Below, piece after piece: positions 30,886 through 40,557 of a DNA stretch of 64,000 nucleotides (positions are counted from its first letter, which is position 1; the number at the start of each line of letters is the position of its first letter). A program made the position numbers and the translations under genes. Under the pieces are notes generated by a model. It was not told where the DNA came from. It worked only from the letters and a program-made list of their open reading frames with translations, and searched no databases. The stretch comes from Mumia sp. Pv4-285 (GTDB lineage: Bacteria > Actinomycetota > Actinomycetes > Propionibacteriales > Nocardioidaceae), in NCBI RefSeq assembly GCF_041320275.1, contig NZ_CP162023.1:2108001-2172000 (forward strand). The letters run 5' to 3'.

Positions 30886-31941
30886 TCAGCCGTAGTCGGC
30901 CACGACGCGCCGTCGTACGCCGTCGACGGTGACCGTGCCCCCGTACGGGAGGATCCACTGCGGGCGGGTGTGGCCGAACGGGATGCCGACGACGACCACA
31001 GCGTCCGGGTTGTACGCAGCGACCGTCGCGACCGCCACGTCGCGCTGGGCGTCGCGGAGGCGGCGACGCTCCTCGGCAGGCGGGCGGTGCTCGAGGTCCG
31101 AGGTCGGCGGCCTGCCGACGAGGACGGCGTCCACGGCCGACAGGATCCCGCGCTCTCCGATCGACCGGAGGATCCGGCCGACGACCTGAGCGGTCGGGAG
31201 CTCCTCCGACGTCTCGACGAGCAGGACGCCGCCGTCGAGCACCGTGGCCGGCAACGGGAAGCGGTCCGCCGTGAGGATCCACTCGAGGATCTCGAGGCAG
31301 CCTCCCCACGTGCGACCGGTGACGACCCGCTCGGGGCCGTGCCAGGTCCACGGCTCGGTGGCCTCGCGTTCGCCGTACGAGGTCAGCGAGGCCGGATCCG
31401 TCCACGGCCGTCCGAGGTCCTCGGACTCGCCCGGGTCGGTCAGCTCGAGCGTGCCGCCCGAGAAGAGGGCTGCCCGCAGCGACGCGGCGTGCACCGCGTC
31501 GACGCCCGGACCAGGACCGAGGTGGACCTGCGTCGACCCGCCGTAGAAGCCGGCCACGCCGTTCACCCACAGCCAGTTGAGCAGGTTCGTGTTGTCGCTG
31601 TAGCCCAGGAACGGCTTCGGGTCGGCCCGGACGAGTGCCGGATCCAGGTGCCGTACGACGGTGATCTGGTCGTCACCGCCGATCGTGGCGACGACGGCGC
31701 GGATCTCGGGGTCGGCAAAGGCGGCGTTGACGTCGTGCGCCCGCGCCTCGGGCGAGGAGTCGGCGCGGGTGGTCGGGTACTCGACCGGCTCCAGACCGGT
31801 GAGCTCACGCAACCGGCGCACGGCCTGCTCGTGCACGGCGGGGAAGTGCGCCGGCGCCGCCCACGACGGAGAGAGCACGGCGACGCGGTCACCCGGGCGG
31901 GCCTTCGGGGGACGGATGAGCGGGTGCATCGGCGCGTCCAT
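30886..31941 (-). CDS. S66-family peptidase (LD-carboxypeptidase / MccF-like)
   Basis: 351-residue serine peptidase-like protein. The nucleophile motif is GYSDN (residues near 120), the Glu is in LLVETSEE and the His in FGHTRPQ, the Ser-Glu-His arrangement of the S66 family. RPGDRVAVLSPSWAAP at the N-terminus is also typical. Members trim murein tetrapeptides or detoxify microcin-type peptides; the sequence does not decide between these, and the length fits either. The ATG at 31941 has GTGGAG about seven bases upstream; MHP at 31929 is an alternative. It stands alone on the minus strand between priA and fmt. Confidence 0.85.
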   Translation of the reverse strand: MDAPMHPLIRPPKARPGDRVAVLSPSWAAPAHFPAVHEQAVRRLRELTGLEPVEYPTTRADSSPEARAHDVNAAFADPEIRAVVATIGGDDQITVVRHLDPALVRADPKPFLGYSDNTNLLNWLWVNGVAGFYGGSTQVHLGPGPGVDAVHAASLRAALFSGGTLELTDPGESEDLGRPWTDPASLTSYGEREATEPWTWHGPERVVTGRTWGGCLEILEWILTADRFPLPATVLDGGVLLVETSEELPTAQVVGRILRSIGERGILSAVDAVLVGRPPTSDLEHRPPAEERRRLRDAQRDVAVATVAAYNPDAVVVVGIPFGHTRPQWILPYGGTVTVDGVRRRVVADYG

Positions 31942-32001
31942 ACCGCTACTCCACCACCGCAGCGGTCCGGGAGCGACCGGGTTTCGCCGCGGGCCGCCCC
32001 C

Positions 32002-32013
32002 TAGGCTGTGGGC
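32002..32013 (+). promoter_or_regulatory. Leaderless promoter of fmt
   Basis: TAGGCT at 32002-32007 is six bases before the GTG at 32014, and no ribosome binding site is present. Confidence 0.55.
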
Positions 32014-32937
32014 GTGAGACTCGTCTTCGCCGGGACCCCCGCGGTCGCGCTGCCTGCCCTGGATGCCCTCGTCGCCAGCGCCCACGAGGTCGTGGCGGTC
32101 GTCACCCGTCCCGACGCGCGCGCCGGCCGCGGTCGTACGCTCCGCCCGTCGCCCGTGGCCGAGCGGGCGCTGGACCTCGGCATCGAGGTGCTCCGGCCAC
32201 CGCGTCCGAGCGACCCCGACTTCGTGGCGCGTCTGCGCGAGATCGCGCCCGACTGCGCGCCCGTCGTCGCCTACGGCGGGCTGATCCCCGCCGACGTGCT
32301 CACGATCCCGAAGCTCGGCTGGGTCAACCTGCACTTCTCGGTGCTTCCGGCGTGGCGCGGTGCCGCCCCGGTCCAGCACGCACTCATCGCGGGCGACGAG
32401 GTGACGGGGGCGTCGGTGTTCTCGTTGGTGCCTGAGCTCGACGCGGGGCCGGTGTTCGGGCTCCTGACGGAGCGCATCCGACCCGAGGACACCGCAGGCA
32501 CGCTGCTCGCACGCCTTGCGGACGTGGGCTCAGGCCTGCTCGTGGACGTCATCGACCATCTCGAGGCGGGCGACATCGAGGCGCGCACGCAGCCCGAGGA
32601 CGGCCTCTCGTACGCACCGAAGCTGACCACCGAGGACGCGGCGATCGACTGGGCGGTCCCCGCGCTCGGCGTCGACCGGCGGATCCGCGGCTGCACGCCC
32701 GCTCCGGGAGCATGGACGACGTACGCGGGGGAGCGGCTGAAGGTCGGCCCTGTCACCGTGCTCGACGAGGCCGACCTGTCGCCCGGTGAGGTCGGCGTCT
32801 CGAAGTCGGAGGTGCGGGTCGGGACCGGGACCACCGACGTGCGCCTCGGAGAGGTCCAGCCGCACGGCAAGAAGCCGATGGCCGCCGCCGACTGGGCGCG
32901 CGGCGTACGCCCTGACCCGGGAGCCCGCCTTGGCTGA
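32014..32937 (+). CDS. fmt: Methionyl-tRNA formyltransferase
   Basis: Formylates initiator Met-tRNA; 307 residues. [16 protein letters not shown] opens the Rossmann domain. [30 protein letters not shown] contains the catalytic Asn/His region. The smaller C-terminal tRNA-binding domain starts near residue 210. I prefer GTG 32014 over the in-frame GTG at 32008 because TAGGCT lies six bases before it and homologues begin MRxVFAGTP. The stop overlaps the rsmB start by eight bases. No peptide deformylase gene is in view. Confidence 0.95.
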   Translation: MRLVFAGTPAVALPALDALVASAHEVVAVVTRPDARAGRGRTLRPSPVAERALDLGIEVLRPPRPSDPDFVARLREIAPDCAPVVAYGGLIPADVLTIPKLGWVNLHFSVLPAWRGAAPVQHALIAGDEVTGASVFSLVPELDAGPVFGLLTERIRPEDTAGTLLARLADVGSGLLVDVIDHLEAGDIEARTQPEDGLSYAPKLTTEDAAIDWAVPALGVDRRIRGCTPAPGAWTTYAGERLKVGPVTVLDEADLSPGEVGVSKSEVRVGTGTTDVRLGEVQPHGKKPMAAADWARGVRPDPGARLG

Positions 32938-34300
32938 GCGTCGTGACCGCCCCCAGACGCGTCAGCGCGTCGATCCCACCCGCAAGGTGGCGTGGGAGGT
33001 GCTGCGCGCGGTCGAGGAGCAGGACGCGTACGTCAACCTCCTGCTTCCCGGTCTGCTGCGCGATCACGGCATCACCGGCCGCGACGCCGCGTTCACCACC
33101 GAGCTGACCCATGGCACCATCCGCCGCTCGAGGACGTACGACGCCGTGCTCGACACGCTTGCGCCGAAGGGGATCGACGCACCCGTGCGTGACGTGCTCC
33201 GGCTCGGCACCCACCAGCTGCTCGCGATGCGCGTACCCAGCCATGCCGCCGTCTCGACGAGCGTGGACCTCACGCGCGCGGTGATCGGTCATCGGCCCGC
33301 CTCCTTCGTGAACGCGGTCCTGCGGCGGGTGGCGGCAGCCGACCTGGAGACCTGGCTGGAGCGGGTCGCACCGCCGTACGGCGAGGACCCGGTCGGCCAC
33401 CTCGCGGTGGTCCATGCGCACCCGCGCTGGGTGGTCGAGGCGTTCCGCGACGCGCTGGGCGAGGCGGCCGACGAGCTGCCGGCGCTGCTCGCGGCGGACA
33501 ACGCGGCTCCGCAGGTCACGCTCGTGGTGCGCCCTGGCCTCGCGGAACCGGACGACATCGCCGGTCTCGACGGTGAGCCGGGGGAGTGGTCGCCGTACGC
33601 GTTCCGGATCGCCGGCGGAGACCCCGGCAGCATTCCCGGCGTGCGCGACGGCCGGATCGGCGTCCAGGACGAAGGCTCGCAGCTGGTGGCGATCGTCGGC
33701 GCGTCTGCGCCGGTCGACGGCGCGGACGACCGCTGGCTCGACCTCTGTGCGGGGCCCGGCGGCAAGGCGGCGCTGCTCGGCGCGATCGCTGCCGGACGCG
33801 GAGGCAGCCTGGTCGCGAACGAGATCACGCCGCACCGCGCGGAGCTCGTCCGGTCGGCCGTGCGCCTGCTCGACAACACGGACGTGTCGGTCGACGACGG
33901 CAGGACGCTGGAGGCTGCTGCGCCGTTCGACCGGGTCGTCGTCGATGCGCCGTGCACGGGCCTCGGAGCGCTACGCCGGCGTCCCGAGGCACGGTGGCGC
34001 CGACAGCCGTCGGACCTCGAGTCGCTGACCGCGCTGCAGCGTGACCTGCTCGACCACGCGATCGACCTGACGCGCGTCGGGGGCCTGGTGACGTACGCGA
34101 CCTGCTCGCCACACCTGCGCGAGACGCGTGGCATCGTCGAGGCGACCCTGGCCGCGCGCGACGACGTCGAGCTCGTCGACGCTGCCACCGTGCTCCCGGA
34201 CGTGCCGCACCTCGACCGCAGCGCCCCGTACGTCCAGCTGTGGCCACACCTGCACGGGACGGATGCGATGTTCGTCGCCGTCCTGCGGCGCATCGACTAG
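32930..34300 (+). CDS. rsmB: 16S rRNA (cytosine967-C5)-methyltransferase RsmB
   Basis: 456-residue SAM-dependent RNA methyltransferase. The N-terminal NusB-like RNA-binding domain (about residues 20-150, with [28 protein letters not shown]) is followed by a linker and the Rossmann domain with [16 protein letters not shown]. The two catalytic Cys are in [20 protein letters not shown] and [12 protein letters not shown]. The start is probably TTG 32930, overlapping fmt by eight bases; no ATG or GTG fits homologues better. It is followed by a clear bidirectional hairpin. Confidence 0.93.
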   Translation: MAERRDRPQTRQRVDPTRKVAWEVLRAVEEQDAYVNLLLPGLLRDHGITGRDAAFTTELTHGTIRRSRTYDAVLDTLAPKGIDAPVRDVLRLGTHQLLAMRVPSHAAVSTSVDLTRAVIGHRPASFVNAVLRRVAAADLETWLERVAPPYGEDPVGHLAVVHAHPRWVVEAFRDALGEAADELPALLAADNAAPQVTLVVRPGLAEPDDIAGLDGEPGEWSPYAFRIAGGDPGSIPGVRDGRIGVQDEGSQLVAIVGASAPVDGADDRWLDLCAGPGGKAALLGAIAAGRGGSLVANEITPHRAELVRSAVRLLDNTDVSVDDGRTLEAAAPFDRVVVDAPCTGLGALRRRPEARWRRQPSDLESLTALQRDLLDHAIDLTRVGGLVTYATCSPHLRETRGIVEATLAARDDVELVDAATVLPDVPHLDRSAPYVQLWPHLHGTDAMFVAVLRRID

Positions 34301-34301
34301 C

Positions 34302-34335
34302 TTCGCGAGCCACTCTCGGTGTGTTCGCTCGCGAA
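34302..34335. terminator. Bidirectional terminator between rsmB and SDR gene
   Basis: TTCGCGAGC (34302-34310) is perfectly complementary to GCTCGCGAA (34327-34335) across a 16-base loop. It fills the 37-base gap between two convergent stops. No U-tract. Confidence 0.6.
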
Positions 34336-34337
34336 CG

Positions 34338-35072
34338 TCAGAGGACGTGGCCGCCGTTGACGGTGATCTGCTGCCCGGTGACGAAACCGCCGGCGTCGGA
34401 GACGAGGTGGGCCACCATGGCGGCGACGTCGTCGGGTGTGCCCATCCTGCCCATCGGCACCTCGGCCGCGTACGCGGTGGTGTCTGCGCCGGAGTGGCGC
34501 TCGACCGGGATCCAGCCGGGCTCCACGAGGTTCACCGTGATGCCTGCCGGGCCGAGCTCCTTGGCCCAGACCTTCGTCAGACCGATCTGCGCGGTCTTCG
34601 CCGCGACGTACGCCGAGGCGCGCGGCAGCGCACGCGTCGTCATGTCGGACCCGATCATCACGACCCGGCCTCCGCCTGCCTCCCGCATCGACGGGAGCGC
34701 CGCCTGGACGAGCAGCGTCGGGCTCTTCACGAAGAACTCGAGCTGGTCCAGGTGGGAGCGCCAGGTGAGCTCCTCCACCCCGGCGGACGGCTGCGGGCCG
34801 GTCGCGTTGGCGACGACGGCGGTCACGGGCCCGAGCCGGTCGGCGACCTCGCCGAACAGGCGCGCAACCTCGCCCTCGTCGACGACGTCGGCAGCGAACG
34901 CCTCTGCCACACCTCCAGCGGCGCGGATGTCCTCGACGACACCGTCCGCGGCCTCGCGGCCGCGACGGTAGTTGACCGCCACCGACCAGCCGTCGGCCGC
35001 CAGCCGTCGCGCGATGAACGCACCCAGGCCACGCGAGGCCCCTGTCACGACGACGACACCCGCGGTAGTCAC
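34338..35072 (-). CDS. Short-chain dehydrogenase/reductase
   Basis: 244-residue classical SDR. The nucleotide loop [15 protein letters not shown] is near residue 10, and the catalytic Ser (VMIGSDM) and Tyr-Lys pair (SAYVAAKTA) are in place. The NNAG motif is changed to VANATG. GHVL ends the protein, with [14 protein letters not shown] just before, the pattern of FabG-like reductases. The substrate is unknown. The GTG at 35072 follows a leaderless-type TACGCT element (35084-35079) by six bases. It is divergent from rpe, whose leaderless promoter shares the 39-base gap. Confidence 0.88.
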   Translation of the reverse strand: MTTAGVVVVTGASRGLGAFIARRLAADGWSVAVNYRRGREAADGVVEDIRAAGGVAEAFAADVVDEGEVARLFGEVADRLGPVTAVVANATGPQPSAGVEELTWRSHLDQLEFFVKSPTLLVQAALPSMREAGGGRVVMIGSDMTTRALPRASAYVAAKTAQIGLTKVWAKELGPAGITVNLVEPGWIPVERHSGADTTAYAAEVPMGRMGTPDDVAAMVAHLVSDAGGFVTGQQITVNGGHVL

Positions 35073-35078
35073 CTGCGC

Positions 35079-35111
35079 AGCGTATCGGCGGTCCCGGCTA
35101 GCCTGTCGCCC
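35079..35111. promoter_or_regulatory. Back-to-back leaderless promoters of SDR gene and rpe
   Basis: On the minus strand TACGCT (35084-35079) is six bases before GTG 35072. On the plus strand TAGCCT (35099-35104) is seven bases before ATG 35112. The two -10 elements are only 14 bases apart, so their polymerase footprints must overlap. Confidence 0.55.
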
Positions 35112-35783
35112 ATGGGCCTGCGCATCTCGCCGAGCATCCTCTCCGCCGACTTCGCCAACCTCGAGCGCGACGTCACCCGGATCGCCAACGCGGACTGGGT
35201 CCACGTCGACGTCATGGACAACCACTTCGTCCCCAACCTGACGCTGGGCCTCCCGGTGCTCGAGGCGATCAGCAAGGTGACCGCCGTCCCGGTCGACGCG
35301 CACCTGATGATCGCCGACCCGGACCGCTGGGCACCCGCGTACGCCGAGGCGGGCGCGCAGAGCGTGACCTTCCACGTCGAGGCCGCGGCGGCCCCCGTAC
35401 GCCTCGCTCGGGAGCTGCGCGCGCAGGGAGCGCGGGCCTCGATGGGTCTCAAGCCCGCGACACCGATCGAGCCGTACGAAGACCTGCTCCCAGAGCTCGA
35501 CATGGTGCTGCTGATGACGGTCGAGCCCGGCTTCGGCGGACAGGCGTTCCTCGACATCATGCTTCCGAAGATCCGCCGGACGCGGGCGCTCCTCGACAAG
35601 CACGGCGGCGACATCTGGCTCCAGGTCGACGGTGGGGTCTCCGCGAGCACGATCGAGCGCTGCGCCGAGGCGGGCGCGGACACGTTCGTCGCCGGCTCCG
35701 CGGTGTTCGGGGCCGACGACCCCGCGACGATGGTCGACCAGCTGCGCGACGCCGCGGCCGAGGCGACGCACCGCCACGCCTGA
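35112..35783 (+). CDS. rpe: Ribulose-phosphate 3-epimerase
   Basis: Interconverts ribulose-5-P and xylulose-5-P in the pentose phosphate pathway; 223 residues, TIM barrel. [33 protein letters not shown] (metal Asp), [19 protein letters not shown] and QVDGGVS are all canonical. ATG 35112 has a leaderless promoter. It is directly upstream of the riboflavin operon, which uses ribulose-5-P in RibBA, but the FMN riboswitch separates their regulation. Confidence 0.96.
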   Translation: MGLRISPSILSADFANLERDVTRIANADWVHVDVMDNHFVPNLTLGLPVLEAISKVTAVPVDAHLMIADPDRWAPAYAEAGAQSVTFHVEAAAAPVRLARELRAQGARASMGLKPATPIEPYEDLLPELDMVLLMTVEPGFGGQAFLDIMLPKIRRTRALLDKHGGDIWLQVDGGVSASTIERCAEAGADTFVAGSAVFGADDPATMVDQLRDAAAEATHRHA

Positions 35784-35826
35784 GTCTCAACGGCCGGACC
35801 GGTGCGTGCGTGGTCCCGCCCCCTCG

Positions 35827-35832
35827 TACACT
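35827..35832 (+). promoter_or_regulatory. -10 element of the riboflavin operon
   Basis: TACACT at 35827-35832 lies about 15 bases upstream of the riboswitch aptamer and is the best -10 candidate in the 309-base gap between rpe and ribD. Confidence 0.45.
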
Positions 35833-35847
35833 GGGTCCAAGAGCATT

Positions 35848-35973
35848 GCGTGCTCCGGGGTCGGTGCAATTCCGAGCCGGCGGTGACAGTCCGCGAGCCA
35901 CGAGCCTTCGGGTGACTGGTTGACCTGGTGCAACTCCAGGACCGACGGTGAAAGTCCGGATGGGAGGAACGCG
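35848..35973 (+). ncRNA. FMN riboswitch (RFN element)
   Basis: The aptamer core is easily recognised: CCGGGGTCGGTGCAATTCC, then GAGCCGGCGGTGACAGTCCG and CGAGC. After a variable arm come ACCGACGGTGAAAGTCCG and GATGGGAGGAAC, with GCGT/ACGC closing P1. FMN binding should lower expression of ribD-ribE-ribM-ribBA-ribH. After the aptamer, CAGGTCG..GATC pairs with GATC..CGACCTG (35991-36028) in a long hairpin that is probably the expression platform. The ribD start is a further 65 bases on. Confidence 0.93.
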
Positions 35974-35990
35974 CAAACACCTCGTGCTGC

Positions 35991-36028
35991 CAGGTCGTTG
36001 ATCGGTTGGTGTTGATCAGTCGACCTGT
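35991..36028 (+). terminator. Hairpin downstream of the FMN aptamer
   Basis: CAGGTCGTTGATC (35991-36003) pairs with GATCAGTCGACCTG (36015-36028), allowing one G-U pair and one bulge, around a loop of about 11 bases. No U-tract follows; G-rich sequence does. It may act as a U-less terminator or as a partner in a structural switch. Confidence 0.45.
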
Positions 36029-36092
36029 CGGGGCGGGGCGGTCAGTCTCGTCATCCCCGGAGCCCGCGTCACGACGACGGAAGGGCGCTCCG

Positions 36093-37142
36093 GTGGCCGA
36101 TCACCACGAGCAGGCGGCGATGCGCCGCGCACTCGAGGCTGCCCGCGAAGCCGTCGAGAAGGCGCTCCCGAACCCCCGTGTCGGCTGCGTCCTCCTCGAC
36201 GCCCACGGGCAGGTCGTGGCGGTGGGCGCTCACCGCGGAGCCGGTACGTCCCACGCCGAGGCCGACGCCCTCGCTCGGGCCGGCGATCGCGCGCGCGGCA
36301 CCACCGCCGTCGTCACGCTGGAGCCCTGCAACCACACGGGACGCACGGGCCCGTGCTCGGAGGCCTTGATCGCCGCCGGCGTCACGCGCGTCGTGTACGG
36401 CGCAGAAGACCCGAACCCCGTCGCGGCGGGGGGTGCCGACCGCCTCCGCGGGGCCGGGGTCGAGGTCGAGGGCGGCCTGCTCGCCGCCGAGGCGGAGCGG
36501 CTCAACGTCGCCTGGACCCACGCCGTACGCACCGGGCGGCCGTTCGTGACCTGGAAGTTCGCGGCGACCCTCGACGGGCGCAGCGCAGCCGCCGACGGGA
36601 CGAGCAGATGGATCTCCGGACCCGATGCCCGTCTCGACGTCCAGCGCCTGCGTGCCGCGTGCGACGCCATCCTTGTCGGCACGGGCACGGTGCGCGTCGA
36701 CGACCCGCGCCTGACGCTGCGCGACGACGAGGACGCACCTCTTCCGTACGCCGTCCAGCCGACCCGGGTCGTGATGGGGGAGAGCGTCGTCCCGGCCGAG
36801 GCGCGGGTCCGCGACGACGAGGCACCGTTCCTGCACCTCGAGACCCGCGACGTCGGCACGGCGCTCGCGGCGCTGGCTGCGCAGGAGATCCGTCACGTGT
36901 GGCTCGAGGGCGGGCCACGCCTCGCCGGAGCGTTCATCGCGGCCGGCGCCGTGGACGAGGTCGTCGCCTACCTGGCGCCTGCGCTGCTGGGCGCCGGTGC
37001 GACAGCTTTGAGCGGCACCGGCATCGACACCATCGCCGACCAGGTCCGTCTCGACGTGACCGACGTCGCCCGGGTCGGACCCGACCTGCGGCTCACCGCC
37101 CGCCCGCGTACGGCGGCACTCACAGATGAGGACCGATCCTGA
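36093..37142 (+). CDS. ribD: Bifunctional riboflavin deaminase/reductase RibD
   Basis: 349 residues. The N-terminal deaminase domain (1-145) shows zinc-site TSHAEADAL and the LEPCNHTGRTGPCSEALI block with two Cys. The C-terminal reductase domain has TWKFAATLDGRSAAADGTSRWISG and VEGGPRLAGAFI-like LEGGPRLAG. GTG 36093 is preferred because GGAAGGG ends seven bases upstream; an ATG-like upstream extension to 36006 is not family-like and would overlap the riboswitch hairpin. First gene of the rib operon; the stop overlaps ribE by one base. Confidence 0.94.
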   Translation: MADHHEQAAMRRALEAAREAVEKALPNPRVGCVLLDAHGQVVAVGAHRGAGTSHAEADALARAGDRARGTTAVVTLEPCNHTGRTGPCSEALIAAGVTRVVYGAEDPNPVAAGGADRLRGAGVEVEGGLLAAEAERLNVAWTHAVRTGRPFVTWKFAATLDGRSAAADGTSRWISGPDARLDVQRLRAACDAILVGTGTVRVDDPRLTLRDDEDAPLPYAVQPTRVVMGESVVPAEARVRDDEAPFLHLETRDVGTALAALAAQEIRHVWLEGGPRLAGAFIAAGAVDEVVAYLAPALLGAGATALSGTGIDTIADQVRLDVTDVARVGPDLRLTARPRTAALTDEDRS

Positions 37143-37741
37143 TGTTCACCGGAATCGTCGAAGAGCTCGGCAGCGTCGCCGGGATCGAGGAGCAGGACGA
37201 TGCGATCCGTCTGACGGTCCGCGGTCCGCTGGTCGTGTCCGACGCTGCCCACGGTGACTCGATCGCCGTGAACGGGTGCTGCCTCACGGTGACCGACCAC
37301 GACACGGAGTCGTTCACCGTCGACGTGATGAAGGAGTCGCTCGACAAGACGTCGCTGGGTGCGCTGGCGGTCGGCGACCCGGTGAACCTGGAGCGGGCCA
37401 TGCGCGCCGACGGCCGGTTCGGCGGTCACATCGTGCAGGGTCATGTCGACGGCACCGGCGAAGTGCGTGCGAGGACACCGAGCGAGCACTGGGAGGTCGT
37501 CGAGATCGCCTTCCCGGCCGATCTCGGCCGCTACCTCGTCCCCAAGGGATCGATCACCGTCGACGGCACCTCGCTGACGGTCGTCGACGTCGGCCCCGAC
37601 TCGTTCACCGTGTCGTTGATCCCGACGACGCTCGACGCGACCACGCTGGGCACCAAGCAGCCGGGCGCGCCGGTGAACCTGGAGGTGGACGTGCTGGCGA
37701 AGTACGTCCAGCGGATGCTCGCGTCGGGTGGAGAGGTGTGA
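37142..37741 (+). CDS. ribE: Riboflavin synthase alpha chain
   Basis: Dismutates two lumazine molecules to riboflavin; 199 residues. Two tandem barrel repeats are visible. The first starts MFTGIVEELG and contains DSIAVNGCCLTV, the second starts GGHIVQGHVDGTG and contains GSITVDGTSLTVVDV. The start overlaps the ribD stop. The 3' end is eight bases from the ribM ATG. Some nomenclatures call this ribC; I use ribE for riboflavin synthase alpha, with ribH for lumazine synthase. Confidence 0.95.
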   Translation: MFTGIVEELGSVAGIEEQDDAIRLTVRGPLVVSDAAHGDSIAVNGCCLTVTDHDTESFTVDVMKESLDKTSLGALAVGDPVNLERAMRADGRFGGHIVQGHVDGTGEVRARTPSEHWEVVEIAFPADLGRYLVPKGSITVDGTSLTVVDVGPDSFTVSLIPTTLDATTLGTKQPGAPVNLEVDVLAKYVQRMLASGGEV

Positions 37742-37748
37742 TGCGCCG

Positions 37749-38444
37749 ATGAGCCTCCTCACCGACCTCTACGACGCGCACCTGACGATCGGCGGGCACG
37801 CGATCGCGTGGCGCGAGATCGTCGGCAACGCGTTCGGTCTCGCCTCCGCGATCGGCGGCATGCGTCGCAGGGTGTGGGCCTGGCCGGTCGGCATCGTCGG
37901 CAACGTCTTGCTGTTCACGGTCTTCCTCGGCACCGCGCTCGGCGGTCACGGTGCGCCGTTGTACGGGCAGGCCGCGCGGCAGGTGTTCTTCGTGGCGGTG
38001 TCCATCTACGGCTGGCAGCGCTGGCGCAGCACCCGGCGAGCCCCTGACGCGCCGGCCGTCGTGCCCCGCTGGGCGACGCCGCGCGAGCGCGTCGCGTACC
38101 TGCTGGCAGCCGCTGTCGGCGTGGTCTTCTGCGCGTGGCTGTTCACGCAGATCGGCGCGGGCTGGCCGGCACCCGACTGGTACTACGTCGCCGACGCCTG
38201 GATCTTCGTCGGCTCGATCCTTGCCACGTTCGCCATGGCGCGCGGGTGGGTCGACTTCTGGCTCGTCTGGCTCGCCGTCGACCTGGTCGGCGTCCCCGAG
38301 CTCCTGTACTTCCACTACTACCCCTCGGCGGTGCTGTACGCGGTCTACGCAGGCTTCGTCGTCTGGGGCTTCGTGGTGTGGCTGCGCGTGGCGCGCGCCG
38401 AAGCGCCGAAGCACGACCGATCAACGGAGGTGGTGGGCACATGA
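37749..38444 (+). CDS. ribM: PnuC-family riboflavin transporter RibM
   Basis: Integral membrane protein, 231 residues, with about seven hydrophobic segments. PnuC-family marks include [41 protein letters not shown] and the C-terminal [24 protein letters not shown]. PnuC proteins carry nicotinamide riboside, but the relative inside FMN-riboswitch rib operons of Corynebacterium and Streptomyces (RibM/PnuX) takes up riboflavin. Its place between ribE and ribBA points to that role. The ATG at 37749 follows GAGAGG; an in-frame GTG at 37728 would overlap ribE. It overlaps ribBA by four bases. Confidence 0.88.
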   Translation: MSLLTDLYDAHLTIGGHAIAWREIVGNAFGLASAIGGMRRRVWAWPVGIVGNVLLFTVFLGTALGGHGAPLYGQAARQVFFVAVSIYGWQRWRSTRRAPDAPAVVPRWATPRERVAYLLAAAVGVVFCAWLFTQIGAGWPAPDWYYVADAWIFVGSILATFAMARGWVDFWLVWLAVDLVGVPELLYFHYYPSAVLYAVYAGFVVWGFVVWLRVARAEAPKHDRSTEVVGT

Positions 38445-39745
38445 GCGCACAGCAGAGCATCGACCCGTACGAGGAGCGCGAGGGCCTCGACGCAGTGCAG
38501 CTCGACACCGTCGAGCGGGCGATCGCCGACATGGCAGCGGGTCGCGCCGTCGTGGTCGTCGACGACCCCGGTCGCGAGAACGAGGGCGACCTGATCTTCG
38601 CGGCGAGCAAGGCGACGCCGGCGCTGATGGGGTTGATGGTCCGCTACTCCAGCGGGTACGTCTGCGCCCCGGTGACCGGCGAGATCCTGGACCGTCTCGG
38701 CATCGCCTTGATGACGCCGCACAACCGTGACCGCCTCAAGACGGCGTACACGATCTCCGTCGACGCCCGTGACGGCGTCACCACGGGGATCTCGGCGGCC
38801 GACCGGGCACACACCGTCCGCGTGCTCGCGGACTCCGCGACGGAACCGTTCGAGCTGATCCAGCCCGGGCACATCCTCCCGCTGCGCGCCAAGCCCGGCG
38901 GCGTCCTGGCCCGGCCGGGGCACACGGAAGCGGCGGTGGACCTCGCGCGCCTCGCCGGGCTCACCCCTGCCGGCGTCATCGGCGAGCTGATCAACGACGA
39001 CGGCAGCCTCATGCGCGCACCGCGGCTGCGCGAGTTCGCCGACGAGCACGGCCTCGCGATGATCTCCATCGAGGATCTGATCACCTACCGGCGCCGCCAC
39101 GAGTCTCAGATGGAGCGCGCGGTCGAGACGCGGCTGCCGACGGAGTTCGGCACGTTCACCGCGTACGGCTACCGCAACTCCGTCGATGGCAACGAGCAGG
39201 TGGGTCTCGTGTACGGCGACCTCGGCGACGGCGCGGACGTGCTGGTGCGGGTCCACTCCGAGTGCCTCACCGGAGACGTCCTCGGCTCGCAGCGGTGCGA
39301 CTGCGGCCCGCAGCTGCAGGCGTCGATGGCCGCCGTGATCGAGCACGGGTCGGGGGTGATCGTCTATCTCCGCGGCCACGAGGGGCGGGGGATCGGGCTG
39401 CTCGCCAAGCTCCAGGCGTACGCGCTGCAGGACACCGGGCAGGACACCGTCGACGCCAACCTCGCCCTCGGACTGCCGATCGACGCGCGCCACTACGCCG
39501 ACGGCGCGCAGATCCTGCGGGACCTCGGCGTCTCGTCGGTCCGGCTGCTCACCAACAACCCGGACAAGGTGGAGGCGCTCGAGCGATACGGCCTGACCGT
39601 CACCGAGCGCGTGCCCCTGGCGATCAGCCCCACCGACGACAACCTGCGGTACCTGCAGACCAAGGCCGAGCGGATGGGACACCACCTGCCCGACCTGGTC
39701 GAGATCGAGGAGACGACGGTCGACACGAAGGAGAGCACACGATGA
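38441..39745 (+). CDS. ribBA: Bifunctional DHBP synthase / GTP cyclohydrolase II
   Basis: 434 residues joining both entry reactions of riboflavin synthesis. The RibB half (about 20-225) has [19 protein letters not shown] and the [13 protein letters not shown] block. The RibA half has the zinc ligands in [17 protein letters not shown] and [22 protein letters not shown]. Key residues of both active sites are intact, so it should be bifunctional. The ATG at 38441 overlaps the ribM stop by four bases with GGAGG upstream (38426-38430). The stop overlaps ribH by four. Confidence 0.96.
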   Translation: MSAQQSIDPYEEREGLDAVQLDTVERAIADMAAGRAVVVVDDPGRENEGDLIFAASKATPALMGLMVRYSSGYVCAPVTGEILDRLGIALMTPHNRDRLKTAYTISVDARDGVTTGISAADRAHTVRVLADSATEPFELIQPGHILPLRAKPGGVLARPGHTEAAVDLARLAGLTPAGVIGELINDDGSLMRAPRLREFADEHGLAMISIEDLITYRRRHESQMERAVETRLPTEFGTFTAYGYRNSVDGNEQVGLVYGDLGDGADVLVRVHSECLTGDVLGSQRCDCGPQLQASMAAVIEHGSGVIVYLRGHEGRGIGLLAKLQAYALQDTGQDTVDANLALGLPIDARHYADGAQILRDLGVSSVRLLTNNPDKVEALERYGLTVTERVPLAISPTDDNLRYLQTKAERMGHHLPDLVEIEETTVDTKESTR

Positions 39746-40215
39746 GCGGACACGGTTCCCCCGACCTGGCGAGCACCGACGGGAGCGGGCTGCGCGTGGC
39801 GATCGTCGCCTCGTCGTGGCACACCGTCGTCATGGACGGGCTGGTCGCCGGGGCGACGACCGCCCTCGGTGAGATGGGCTGCCCGCCTCCGACGCTCGTA
39901 CGCGTGCCGGGGTCGTTCGAGCTGCCGCCGGTCGTGCAGGCGTACGCGCGTGCCGGGTACGACGCGGTCGTCGCGCTCGGCGTCGTGATCCGCGGCGGCA
40001 CGCCGCACTTCGAGTACGTGTGCGCGGCGGCCACGGACGGCCTCGCGCAGGTCGCGCTCGACACCGGCGTGCCGATCGGGTTCGGCCTGCTCACGTGCGA
40101 CGACGAGAGCCAGGCGCTCGACCGTGCGGGGCTGGAGGACAGCAAGGAGGACAAGGGTCGCGAGGCCGCCCAGGCAGCCGTGGCGACGGCCCGCGTACTC
40201 CGATCGGTACGCTAG
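39742..40215 (+). CDS. ribH: 6,7-dimethyl-8-ribityllumazine synthase
   Basis: Makes lumazine from DHBP and the RibD product; 157 residues. [35 protein letters not shown] and [22 protein letters not shown] (with the catalytic His) are conserved. [18 protein letters not shown] ends the core. The ATG is in a four-base overlap with ribBA, with AAGGAG about eight bases upstream. Last rib gene; the hisE -10 element lies over its last codons. Confidence 0.96.
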   Translation: MSGHGSPDLASTDGSGLRVAIVASSWHTVVMDGLVAGATTALGEMGCPPPTLVRVPGSFELPPVVQAYARAGYDAVVALGVVIRGGTPHFEYVCAAATDGLAQVALDTGVPIGFGLLTCDDESQALDRAGLEDSKEDKGREAAQAAVATARVLRSVR

Positions 40216-40221
40216 GCCTCG
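40208..40221 (+). promoter_or_regulatory. Leaderless promoter of hisE
   Basis: TACGCT (40208-40213), overlapping the last ribH codons, is eight bases before the ATG at 40222; no ribosome binding site is visible. It would separate his transcription from the FMN-controlled operon. Confidence 0.5.
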
Positions 40222-40485
40222 ATGAAGACCTTCGACGCGCTCTTTTCCGAGCTCAGCGACAAGGCGGCCCACCGCCCCGAGGGCTCGCGCACCGTCGCAG
40301 AGCTCGACGGCGGCGTCCACACGATCGGCAAGAAGCTGGTCGAGGAGGCTGCCGAGTCCTGGATGGCGGCTGAGCACGAGTCGCCCGAGCGGGCGGCCGA
40401 GGAGCTCAGCCAGCTGCTCTACCACGTGCAGGTGATGATGCTGGCCAAGGGACTCACGCTGGACGACGTCTACGCGCATCTGTGA
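40222..40485 (+). CDS. hisE: Phosphoribosyl-ATP pyrophosphatase
   Basis: Second step of histidine synthesis, hydrolysing PR-ATP to PR-AMP; 87 residues, a free-standing HisE rather than a HisIE fusion. [27 protein letters not shown] is the family N-terminus, and [17 protein letters not shown] with [14 protein letters not shown] supplies the MazG-like metal-binding acidic residues. Only six bases separate it from ribH. It is paired with hisG, as in many actinobacteria, across a hairpin-rich 102-base spacer. Confidence 0.94.
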   Translation: MKTFDALFSELSDKAAHRPEGSRTVAELDGGVHTIGKKLVEEAAESWMAAEHESPERAAEELSQLLYHVQVMMLAKGLTLDDVYAHL

Positions 40486-40557
40486 CGGGCAAGCCGCCCT
40501 GTCCTGCTTGCCCGTGCCTCCGCCGCACAGCACGTCCGCCGGGCACGGTTGCCCGGC
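40486..40557 (+). promoter_or_regulatory. Two mutually exclusive hairpins between hisE and hisG
   Basis: Hairpin A pairs CGGGCAAG (40486-40493) with CTTGCCCG (40507-40514). Hairpin B pairs GCCGGGCA (40538-40545) with TGCCCGGC (40550-40557) around CGGT. An alternative pairs CCGTGCC (40512-40518) with GGCACGG (40542-40548), which would break both. No U-tract or His-rich leader peptide is seen, so an attenuator is only a possibility. Confidence 0.45.
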
